A stretch of 64,000 nt of DNA from Algoriphagus terrigena DSM 22685 (GTDB lineage Bacteria; Bacteroidota; Bacteroidia; Cytophagales; Cyclobacteriaceae): positions 248,001 through 312,000 of the forward strand of contig NZ_AUBW01000005.1 of assembly GCF_000429445.1 (NCBI RefSeq). Direction: 5' to 3'. This document shows, piece after piece, positions 55,465 through 63,207 of this stretch. A program made the translations under genes and the position numbers. How positions within the stretch are numbered: the first letter of the stretch is position 1; each line of letters opens with the position of its first letter. Below the pieces are notes generated by a model that saw only the letters and a list, made by a program, of their open reading frames with translations, was not told the DNA's origin and made no database searches.

Positions 55465-56469
55465 TCACGGAACCAAAAGCCCTATTCGTCCACCGCTTCC
55501 GCTCGCCCAGATCGCGTCTCGCTCTCCCGAAAACTTCACGGCATGGTATCCTGTGGTTGAAAAATTCTGCCAGTTTCTCCCACCATCGGTTGAGAAATCT
55601 GAGCCAGAAGGGCCAACGGCCACGGTCAGGTTCTTCTCTTTCCAATACGCTATTCCCGAACGATACCCCAGAGGCATTGCAGCCGGAGATTCAAAAGAAC
55701 CGGAACTATAAATAACCGCGTGCTTGTCGCGATCATCAAGCTTAGTGTAGTCTCCGCCGACTAAGACCAACCCAGCATCGGTCTTAGCTATAGCAAAAAT
55801 CCCTTGAGAAGGCGCTCCTTGCAGCATCGGGGTTTTCGCTTTAGTCCAAGTTTGGCTACCAAACTGATAAAAATGAAGGTTAGAAACAGATCCTCCTGTA
55901 CCGAAAATCAACCCTTTTTTCGTGGCAATCAAGGAAGAGGCACTCGCTGCAAAAGCCGCTTCGCCCACTTCTGCGTCTGGTAAAGTTGCGAGAGAATTCC
56001 ATGTAAATCCGCCGTCCTTGGTCTCCAAGATCATCCATTTTCCACCAACAGGATCTCCGATGACGTAGCCGTTCCTTTTATCGAAAAAACTAACCCCGTC
56101 AAAGAATGCCTCAATAGCGTGTTCCTCATGCACTTTCTGCCAAGATTTGCCGCCGTCCGAAGTTCTAAAAATCACCGCCGGCTGGCCAGCAGAAGCGACA
56201 ATGGCAACATTTTCATCAAATGCCTGAATGGAGCGAAAATCAACGGTGTCCAAACCTGCGACGACACCATGCTCCCAAGTCAATCCACCATCCGTAGTCT
56301 TGAGCCACGTCCCGGCACTACCGCTGGCCCAACAGACCTTGGCCGAAACGGGTGAAAGCCCCCTGAGGGAGGCTTTCACGGGTGTTGTAATCTCTTTCCA
56401 TTGCGGGTTTTGGGCTTGGGATATAAACGCCCAAGTCATCCCTAAGACCAACAGTGCTATCCGTTTCAT
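55465..56469 (-). CDS. YCF48-related/BNR-repeat exported protein
   Basis: 334-residue beta-propeller with signal peptide MKRIALLVLGMTWAFISQA. Repeated blades show BNR/YCF48-like Asp boxes: KTTDGGLTWEHG, RTSDGGKSWQKV, ETKDGGFTWNSL and FSTDGGRNWQN. Related proteins aid photosystem assembly in phototrophs or act as glycan-binding or unknown periplasmic propellers in heterotrophs; the latter fits here. Its start overlaps the stop of the TIM-barrel gene by 4 nt, so it is the last gene of the utilisation operon. Confidence 0.85.
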   Translation of the reverse strand: MKRIALLVLGMTWAFISQAQNPQWKEITTPVKASLRGLSPVSAKVCWASGSAGTWLKTTDGGLTWEHGVVAGLDTVDFRSIQAFDENVAIVASAGQPAVIFRTSDGGKSWQKVHEEHAIEAFFDGVSFFDKRNGYVIGDPVGGKWMILETKDGGFTWNSLATLPDAEVGEAAFAASASSLIATKKGLIFGTGGSVSNLHFYQFGSQTWTKAKTPMLQGAPSQGIFAIAKTDAGLVLVGGDYTKLDDRDKHAVIYSSGSFESPAAMPLGYRSGIAYWKEKNLTVAVGPSGSDFSTDGGRNWQNFSTTGYHAVKFSGERDAIWASGSGGRIGLLVP

Positions 56470-57380
56470 GCAAGATCTACTTTTCTGTAGGCCTCGATCA
56501 GCGCTTTCTCGCCGTCTGCTCCCGGCAAAGCATTGCCGTGCTCCATCCCCATGACCCCTTTGAAACCCTTGGAATCAATGTATTTGAAAACATTCTTGTA
56601 ATTGATCTCGCCCGTGCCTGGCTCTTTACGGCCCGGGTTGTCACCGATTTGGATGTAGGCGATCTCACTCCAAGTCTTCTCCATCATCGCAATCAGGTTG
56701 CCCTCGTTGCGCTGCATGTGGTAGATGTCGTAGAGGATCTTGCAGCTTGGACTTCCCACCGCTTTGCAGATCATGTAGGTCTGATCGGCATGGCGAAGAA
56801 ACAAATCCGGGTTGTCGCTTAAGGGCTCCAATACCATCGTCAAGCCGGCAGGCTCGAGGATCTCTGACCCACGCTTCAAGGCTTCGATGACATTGCCCGT
56901 CTGCACTCCCATTGGGAGATTTCTTTCAAAATAACCAGGCACCACGGTCGCCCATTTGGCTCCGACGCGCTTGGCCACTTCGACCGATTCCTTACAGGTT
57001 TTGAGAAACAAATCCAGAAATTCCTGCTTGCCGGTGGTGAGAGAAACTTTCCAATTGTCTCCGCCGTCGATCACGAAAACTCCCATCCGCATCCCGAGAT
57101 CGCTCAGTGTCTTTCCGATCAATTCCTGATCAGCCACGGATCTTTTGAGCATCCCGTTGTCTTCCAAGGAACGGAAGCCCTGGTCTGCCATGAATTTCAA
57201 TTCGTCTACAATGCCTCCGGGAGCTGAATTTTTGAACATCCCAAAGTGGGGAGCAAAGTCCATCTTGAAAGTCGGCGCCGCTGCATTTTCCCCTGCAAAA
57301 GCAGGAATACTCATCGCTCCGGCGGTACCCAAAACAGCACTTCCTAAGCCCATTCGCTTGATAAATCCTCTTCTTTCCAT
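56466..57380 (-). CDS. Tat-exported TIM-barrel isomerase (hydroxypyruvate isomerase-like)
   Basis: 304-residue xylose-isomerase-like TIM barrel with a twin-arginine signal (MERRGFIKRMGLGSAVLGTA, cleavage near AFAGE), so it is exported folded. Metal ligands fit MVLEPLSDNPDLF (Glu), CKILYDIYHMQRNEG (Asp, His), AYIQIGDNPGRKE (Gln/Asp) and GVMGMEHGNALPG (Glu). It lies 2 nt after the Gfo/Idh/MocA gene. It is a second member of the family in this window, besides the cytosolic one at 14514-15401. Substrate unknown. Confidence 0.9.
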   Translation of the reverse strand: MERRGFIKRMGLGSAVLGTAGAMSIPAFAGENAAAPTFKMDFAPHFGMFKNSAPGGIVDELKFMADQGFRSLEDNGMLKRSVADQELIGKTLSDLGMRMGVFVIDGGDNWKVSLTTGKQEFLDLFLKTCKESVEVAKRVGAKWATVVPGYFERNLPMGVQTGNVIEALKRGSEILEPAGLTMVLEPLSDNPDLFLRHADQTYMICKAVGSPSCKILYDIYHMQRNEGNLIAMMEKTWSEIAYIQIGDNPGRKEPGTGEINYKNVFKYIDSKGFKGVMGMEHGNALPGADGEKALIEAYRKVDLA

Positions 57381-57382
57381 GA

Positions 57383-58696
57383 TTATACGACTTTGGATTT
57401 GCCAGGAACTGCATGTGGATAGAAGCCGTCAGCTCCGGGAAGAAGCTTCGGCGTAGCATCCCACGCAAGGGTGTCCGGGAACAGATCCACGGTACCGTTC
57501 AATGCCTCATCCCAAGTCAGGACTTTTCCGGAATAGGTCGCATATCGACCCATGATGGCTGTCATGGTAGATTTCGCGGCGCGTTCAGCATCAGCGAATT
57601 TGTATTCGCCTTTGACTATCGCGCCCCAAAGCTCGTCGTGCTCGGTTTGATAGGGGTTGGCTTGATTTTCCCGGTTGTGGGAATAGATAGAATTGCCCTT
57701 CCAATCGGTCATATCGCCATGGTTGCCTGCACTCAGGTACACCTTCCCTTTGGTTCCCTGGAAGGTCTCATCCACACGGTTGGCAGCTCCCGGGAAGTGA
57801 CGGCATTCGGAGTGGATCACCGAACCATCCGCATATGTGAAGGTCAAGACGTGGTGATCGAAGATCTCCCCCGTGTTCTTGCCGGTACGAACTTGACGTC
57901 CTCCGGTTCCTTCTGCTTTTACTGGATACCCATTTTTTGCCCAGTTGGCAATATCGATGTTGTGCACATGCTGCTCGGTGATGTGATCGCCACACAGCCA
58001 GTTGAAGTAGTACCAGTTTCTCATCTGATATTCCATCTCTGTCATCTCAGGTTTACGCTCTCTGATCCACACTCCGCCGTCATTCCAGTACACCTGACCG
58101 CCGACGATTTCACCCAGCTGACCGTCTTGGATTCGCTTCATGACTTCGATGTAGTTGCTTTGATAGCGTCGTTGAAGCCCTACTACTACGTTTAGCTTTT
58201 TGGCTTTGGCTACCTCTGCAGCAGCCAATACTTTTCGGATTCCGGCAGCGTCCGTCGCCACAGGTTTTTCCATGAAGATCTGCTTGCCCTGATTGACGGC
58301 TTCCTCGAAATGGGATGGTCTAAAGCCTGGAGGTGAAGCCAAAATCACTACGTCTGCCGCCGCGATGGCTTTCTTGTACCCCTCAAATCCTACCAGTTTC
58401 ATCTCCTCCGGTACATCGACTTTGTCTTTGCCGTATTTGTCAAAGATCGCCTTGTAGCTGTTGTCCAAGCGATCTTGGAACGCATCGGCCATCGCTACCA
58501 ACTTGATGGGATGGCCAGTCTCGAAAGCTTGAAAGACTGCACCGGTACCACGACCGCCACAGCCGATTACGGCTAGTTTCAGTTCATTTGCTGGAGCTGC
58601 ATAAGCTCCTGGCACCAAAAAAGAAGGCGCCATCATCCCGCCTGTCACCAGCGCGGAGGTTTTGAGAAAGTCTCTTCTCGAATTCAGGTTTTTCAT
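57383..58696 (-). CDS. Tat-exported Gfo/Idh/MocA-family oxidoreductase
   Basis: 437-residue NAD(P)-dependent dehydrogenase with a twin-arginine signal (MKNLNSRRDFLKTSALVTGG, cleavage near AYAAP). The Rossmann motif is VIGCGGRGTGAVFQAFETG, and the catalytic-lysine motif is FMEKPVATDAAGI. The second domain has WYYFNWLCGDHITEQHVHNID, where metal- or substrate-binding His residues of this subgroup lie. Members oxidise inositols or sugars, or cleave glycosides by a redox route. It lies 18 nt after the SUMF1-like gene. Confidence 0.93.
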   Translation of the reverse strand: MKNLNSRRDFLKTSALVTGGMMAPSFLVPGAYAAPANELKLAVIGCGGRGTGAVFQAFETGHPIKLVAMADAFQDRLDNSYKAIFDKYGKDKVDVPEEMKLVGFEGYKKAIAAADVVILASPPGFRPSHFEEAVNQGKQIFMEKPVATDAAGIRKVLAAAEVAKAKKLNVVVGLQRRYQSNYIEVMKRIQDGQLGEIVGGQVYWNDGGVWIRERKPEMTEMEYQMRNWYYFNWLCGDHITEQHVHNIDIANWAKNGYPVKAEGTGGRQVRTGKNTGEIFDHHVLTFTYADGSVIHSECRHFPGAANRVDETFQGTKGKVYLSAGNHGDMTDWKGNSIYSHNRENQANPYQTEHDELWGAIVKGEYKFADAERAAKSTMTAIMGRYATYSGKVLTWDEALNGTVDLFPDTLAWDATPKLLPGADGFYPHAVPGKSKVV

Positions 58697-58714
58697 ATAG
58701 ATGGTTATTTAGGT

Positions 58715-59671
58715 TCAATAATCAGCAATCGGCTCCTGTTCGTAATAGGCCTTGATTTGCTCGGGAGACGGTGGGTTGAGCGGCCGCACAATTCTCAACC
58801 CGATAAACGGCGCTTCTGGAAACCACCACTGGCTCTTTGGAATCTGCGGATCGATCCGCTTCCACGTCGGATCGGAAACGCCGCGGACAGCAGATCCGAT
58901 TTCACTCTCAGGAGTCTTGAAGCTCCCTCCACGAACGACGTGAGGATAGAGCTTCTCCGCCGGATTGAGTGGATTTTCCTTAGCGGATCTGCTGTAAAAA
59001 TCCTCCTCGTAGAGATCAATTGTCCACTCCTGCACATTGCCGTAGATGTCAAACAATCCCCAGGGATTGGCCTTTTTTTGCCCTACCGGATGGGTCCCAT
59101 CTTGGCTATTGGCTTTTGTCCAAGAATATTCGCTCAGATTTGCAGGATCATCACCAAAGAAAAAACGTCCTTTAGAGCCTGCGCGCGCGGCATATTCCCA
59201 CTCTGCTTCGGTCGGTATCCGGTAAAAAATCCCGGTTTTCAGGTACAGCCAGCGGCAATATTGAAGTGCTCCGTATTGGGTCATCCCGACGGCAGGCTTA
59301 CCTTCTTTTCCCATCCCAAAGGTCATGTCCAAATAAGGCAAACTTGGTCTGGTCAAGCCATCTACGATCTCCGGCACTCCGCCTTCGGTCATGGATTCCT
59401 CGTACTGTTTGTCAAGGAACAGCTCAAAAGCGTCCCAAGTCACTTCGTGGGTGCCCATCCAAAATGCGTCAAGTTTAACCTCGTGGATCGGATTTTGGTC
59501 TGGAAAATTGGAATCGTTTGAACCCATCTGAAAGGAGCCAGCCGGGATCGGCGCCAAGTCAAAGGTCACTTCTGTGCCGGGGATCTTTTGGGTATAAGCT
59601 TCAAAGACTCCGCTTTCGTTGAGTTGGAAACTCATTAGAATCAGGCCTGAAGCTGCAAGGTACTTTTTCAT
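58715..59671 (-). CDS. SUMF1/FGE-fold protein without FGE cysteines
   Basis: 318-residue protein of the formylglycine-generating-enzyme fold: IPAGSFQMGSNDSNFPDQNP, LDAFWMGTHEVTWDAFELFL, YRIPTEAEWEYAARAGSKG, SQDGTHPVGQKKANPWGLFD, NVQEWTIDLYEEDF and HVVRGGSFKTPESEIGSAVR. The region after RGGSF carries the two catalytic cysteines in true FGEs; here they are Lys and Thr, so sulfatase activation is not expected. An N-terminal hydrophobic segment (about 3-15) suggests export. Its leader is one of the four shared elements. It starts the four-gene run SUMF1-like, Gfo/Idh/MocA, TIM barrel, YCF48-like. Confidence 0.87.
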   Translation of the reverse strand: MKKYLAASGLILMSFQLNESGVFEAYTQKIPGTEVTFDLAPIPAGSFQMGSNDSNFPDQNPIHEVKLDAFWMGTHEVTWDAFELFLDKQYEESMTEGGVPEIVDGLTRPSLPYLDMTFGMGKEGKPAVGMTQYGALQYCRWLYLKTGIFYRIPTEAEWEYAARAGSKGRFFFGDDPANLSEYSWTKANSQDGTHPVGQKKANPWGLFDIYGNVQEWTIDLYEEDFYSRSAKENPLNPAEKLYPHVVRGGSFKTPESEIGSAVRGVSDPTWKRIDPQIPKSQWWFPEAPFIGLRIVRPLNPPSPEQIKAYYEQEPIADY

Positions 59672-59756
59672 CTGCTGATAAATCGTTTTTAAAGGCCAGA
59701 TGGAATCTTCGCATGGGTGATCATTAATGATCTGTTTGCACCATGCTCGATTTCAT
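59672..59756 (-). promoter_or_regulatory. Shared leader element, copy 4 (upstream of the SUMF1-like gene)
   Basis: ATGAAATCGAGCA (59744-59756, minus strand) begins a 10-residue uORF (59724-59756; MKSSMVQTDH). The perfect palindrome GATCATTAATGATC follows, then GCGAAGATTCCAT (GATTC at 59703-59707), TGGCC and TTTAAAAACGA, then the gene ATG at 59671. No GC-rich insertion. Confidence 0.7.
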
Positions 59757-59791
59757 CTTTTACTGGGGCAATTGCAATTTTAAATTAATAC

Positions 59792-59809
59792 TTCCGATTC
59801 TGATCGGAA
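59792..59809 (-). terminator. Weak hairpin after the VCBS gene
   Basis: TTCCGAT / ATCGGAA stem with TCTG loop right at the stop of the VCBS gene; T-poor on the minus strand, so weak. Confidence 0.4.
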
Positions 59810-62800
59810 TCACTCTTTTGATAAATGGTAGGTATACTGTTGGATTCCATGGTCCTTGGTGTAGAAAAGAATCCGGTCGCCAAGGACGTCGATCTTTCTG
59901 AGCTCACCCTTGATGGACAATCCCGACTGAAGTGGCGAAAGCGCCTCGAACCCGCCTGCTCCGTTACCCAAGAACACCGCGCCATGATTGGCGTCATAGC
60001 GCCCAAACTTCAGCTTGGTGTCAAAAAGATTTCCGCCAAAAAGCAGATCAAGATTCCCGTCGCCGTTCAAATCAGCTGAAGTCGCAGCGAAGACCGGCGA
60101 GAATTGCGCCTGAAGCGGCAATTTCTTAGACTGGAATTTTCCGTTGGAGCCCAAAACAAAATAGGTCGTCGACAAACTATTCACTTCAATGGATTTGGAA
60201 TCTTTTCGCTCTTCCGGGGTAAAAAGATCATCCATCTTCACACCGGAAAAACTTTTGAAGTCCAGGTATCTTTTCTTCAGAAAAAGCACTTGGCCAAGGA
60301 TCTCATCGCGGCTTGGAGAGGGGTATTTTTCCCCCTGAATGTAATAGCTCAAAATTGCATCCGTCGATCCGTTGGAGTCAAAATCCTTATAGAGCAATTC
60401 CAGCGGTTGTGTCTCGCTGGCGAAAAGCTGGGAATTTGAACCGTGATTTCCGACGAAAAGCTCAGCCTTGCCGTCCTTGTCCCAGTCGGCAATCAGCAAG
60501 TCAGACCAGAATCCCACCTGCGGAGTTTCAAAATATTCGGACGTCACATCTTGCCAAGAGTCGGCTGATTTGGAGAAAATGGTCACGGGCATTGCGTCGC
60601 CCACCACGATCAATTCATCCTGACCATCACCATTTAGGTCTGCAAGTCCAGAATCCTTAATCATCCCGAGACCTTTGAAATCAGGAGCTATAGTTGCAGT
60701 CTGATCAGAGAAATTCCCCTTTCCGTCCCCCACCCAAACACGCGCTCCAGGTGAGGTCGGGTACTGGCCGGGAATGACACGTCCTCCGGCGAAAATATCC
60801 AAATTGCCATCGCCGTTAAAGTCAACAGTCAGCAATGAGCCAATCGGGAAGGCATCTTTGGGAAGTGAGTCCGGGGAAAGTGTAAACTTTCCTTTGCCGT
60901 CATTCAGGTACAATCGCGTTTGCAATCCCGCATCTCCCATATTGAACTGGTGCATCCCACCGCTCGCAACCAATAGATCCACGAAACCGTCGCCGTTGGC
61001 ATCAAAACTCAACGCATCCGAGTCCTCGCTCTGGGCGGAGGCTACAAATGCGGTAGAATCAGCGCTTCCAAACTGGCCGTTGGCTCTTCCAAAAAGCACC
61101 CTCCCACTCACACCAACACCACCTCCGAGGAAGATATCTGAATTGCCATCGCCGTTGAAGTCGTCCACGACCATGGCTTTGCCATTTCCTGAGATCTCAA
61201 AACTCAAGAGCGGCTGACGCTTGAAGTCATTTACCGCATTGGCCTTAGGGATTAAGATTTTGCCCGCAGCGGTCAATAGAGGTTCGACTCTTTCGAGCTT
61301 TGAAGGACGTCCTTTTCCAGCCTCTGCCTGCGAAATAGTCTGGGTTTGGTTCGCCGGTGAATCGATCAATCGTGAAACTTTCCCCCCCGGCCAATTGACA
61401 CGAACTGAATCGGCTTTTGGACTGGCTCCCAAGCCAAAAATCATAACCGGTGAAACTGATGACTGAAAGCCCCTGTAAATATTTTGCTCCTGAACCTGAA
61501 TTTTCCCACCGGAAAAGACGCTAACCAGAGCGCCCTGCCCTATGGTATTCTGTCCCTCTCCCTTGAGTTCAATCCTGAGAAAATTGCCTTTGGATTTTTG
61601 CACGGCAAGATTTTCATAGACAAACGCGGAAGCATTGATGTTGTTGATGACCAGATCGAGGTCGCCGTCATTGTCAAGATCGGCATAGGCAGCGCCGTTG
61701 CTGTTTCCGTTTTCGGCAATGCCCCAACTCGTGCTCACATTTTCGAAGGTCAGGTCGCCGCGATTGCGGAAGCTGTAATTTTTCAGATTGGAAGAACTCA
61801 TGGATTTGACTAGGGTGAGCAAATCCTCACGCTTCAATTGACCACCGGCAGTACGGACGTAGTTGTCCATATACTTCAAAAAGTCCTGGTTGTTGTAATC
61901 CCGCAGGTAGCCATTGGTGACGAAAAGGTCTTTCCAACCATCCAGATCGAGATCGGTGAACAGTGCAGACCAACTCCAGTCGGTATTCGATATTCCAGAG
62001 AGTTGACCTATTTCCTGAAAGGTGCCATCCCCGGAATTCACATGCAACATGTTGCGCATGTATTGGTAGTAGAATCCCCGGTCAACATTCAGTTGGTACA
62101 GCTCGAAATTGTCGGGAGCAAGCAGAAGCTTCTGACGGGCATTGTCCTCTGGCAACATATCCAGCGTAAAGATGTCCAGCAAGCCGTCGTTGTTGATATC
62201 AGCGATATCATTGCCCATGGAGAAGTGTGACACGTGATCCAGCATGGACTGGATTTCGTCTCTGAATGTTCCGTTTTTCTGATTGATGTAGAGGTAGTCG
62301 GGCATCGAGTAGTCGTTGCCGATGTAGATGTCAGACCAGCCGTCACCGTTGATATCTGCTACAGAGACGCCGAGTCCGTAAGAGAGGCTGGAGCTTGAAA
62401 TGCCCGCTTTTTCGGTGATCTCAGTGAACTTCCCGTTTCGGTTTTCCAAAAGTTGGGATCCCGCTTCGTGCTTTTCCTTTAGCAGGCTTTTGGTCCGGGT
62501 GACGTCGTGATTTTCAATGGACTTGGTATTGTGATTCAGGATAAACAGATCCAAATCGCCGTCCAGGTCAAAATCAAAAAATGCTGCAGAAGTGCTGGTT
62601 GCTTCCGAGGCAATCCCATATTCCTCGGCCATTTCCTTGAACTGCGGAATTCCGTCAGTGTTGTTTCCCTGATTTACAAAAAGCTCATTCTTCCTTTTCT
62701 CGGGCATGAGCGCACCCGAGTGGCAGAGATAAATGTCAAGTTTATTATCGCCGTTGATATCGACCAAGACGACGCCTGTTTTCCAGGGACCGGGACGACC

Positions 62801-63154
62801 TGTAGCACCGGAAGCCTGGGTAATGTCTTTGAATCTTAGCTTTCCTTCATTAAGGTAAAGCTGATTTTGGCCCACATTGGCCGAAAAATAGATATCGTCA
62901 AGTCCATCTTGATTAAGATCCCCAACCGCTACCCCTCCACCATTGTAGAGGTATTCGTACATCAGTACGTTGAGATTGAGGTCTTCTTCGATGGGGTTGG
63001 AAAAAGTAATTCCAGTAGAATCTGACGAAAGCGATCGGAAGATTGGGTCTGAGGGAGCGGATGCTTCTGGGGGACTTGCCTGTTCGGCCTTGTCACAGGA
63101 AAAAAAAAGCCAGCAAACGCTAAGCAGGCAAATGGGCAATCGAAATAGCTTCAT
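59810..63154 (-). CDS. VCBS/FG-GAP repeat lipoprotein with ASPIC/UnbV domain
   Basis: 1114-residue surface lipoprotein. The signal peptide ends in the lipobox FFSC (Cys about 20). Many FG-GAP/VCBS repeats with calcium-type DxNxDG loops follow (DLNQDGLDD, DINGDNKLD, DFDLDGDLD, DINGDGWSD), forming a beta-propeller. An ASPIC/UnbV-like domain (about 535-620) includes GEGQNTIGQGALVSVFSGGK and VRVNWPGGKVSRL. A second propeller follows. Such proteins are coupled to SusCD pairs in Cytophagales sugar loci and probably bind glycans or proteins at the surface. A hairpin separates it from SusD. Confidence 0.93.
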   Translation of the reverse strand: MKLFRLPICLLSVCWLFFSCDKAEQASPPEASAPSDPIFRSLSSDSTGITFSNPIEEDLNLNVLMYEYLYNGGGVAVGDLNQDGLDDIYFSANVGQNQLYLNEGKLRFKDITQASGATGRPGPWKTGVVLVDINGDNKLDIYLCHSGALMPEKRKNELFVNQGNNTDGIPQFKEMAEEYGIASEATSTSAAFFDFDLDGDLDLFILNHNTKSIENHDVTRTKSLLKEKHEAGSQLLENRNGKFTEITEKAGISSSSLSYGLGVSVADINGDGWSDIYIGNDYSMPDYLYINQKNGTFRDEIQSMLDHVSHFSMGNDIADINNDGLLDIFTLDMLPEDNARQKLLLAPDNFELYQLNVDRGFYYQYMRNMLHVNSGDGTFQEIGQLSGISNTDWSWSALFTDLDLDGWKDLFVTNGYLRDYNNQDFLKYMDNYVRTAGGQLKREDLLTLVKSMSSSNLKNYSFRNRGDLTFENVSTSWGIAENGNSNGAAYADLDNDGDLDLVINNINASAFVYENLAVQKSKGNFLRIELKGEGQNTIGQGALVSVFSGGKIQVQEQNIYRGFQSSVSPVMIFGLGASPKADSVRVNWPGGKVSRLIDSPANQTQTISQAEAGKGRPSKLERVEPLLTAAGKILIPKANAVNDFKRQPLLSFEISGNGKAMVVDDFNGDGNSDIFLGGGVGVSGRVLFGRANGQFGSADSTAFVASAQSEDSDALSFDANGDGFVDLLVASGGMHQFNMGDAGLQTRLYLNDGKGKFTLSPDSLPKDAFPIGSLLTVDFNGDGNLDIFAGGRVIPGQYPTSPGARVWVGDGKGNFSDQTATIAPDFKGLGMIKDSGLADLNGDGQDELIVVGDAMPVTIFSKSADSWQDVTSEYFETPQVGFWSDLLIADWDKDGKAELFVGNHGSNSQLFASETQPLELLYKDFDSNGSTDAILSYYIQGEKYPSPSRDEILGQVLFLKKRYLDFKSFSGVKMDDLFTPEERKDSKSIEVNSLSTTYFVLGSNGKFQSKKLPLQAQFSPVFAATSADLNGDGNLDLLFGGNLFDTKLKFGRYDANHGAVFLGNGAGGFEALSPLQSGLSIKGELRKIDVLGDRILFYTKDHGIQQYTYHLSKE

Positions 63155-63165
63155 ATAAATAAAAT

Positions 63166-63193
63166 CTGAGCTACCCCAATCGGGATAGCTCAG
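63166..63193 (-). terminator. Hairpin between SusD and the VCBS gene
   Basis: CTGAGCTA / TAGCTCAG stem extended by a C-rich/G-rich segment. On the minus strand it is followed by ATTTTATTT, so it can end or reduce SusD transcription before the VCBS gene. Confidence 0.7.
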
Positions 63194-63207
63194 AAAGTTA
63201 ATCAGGA

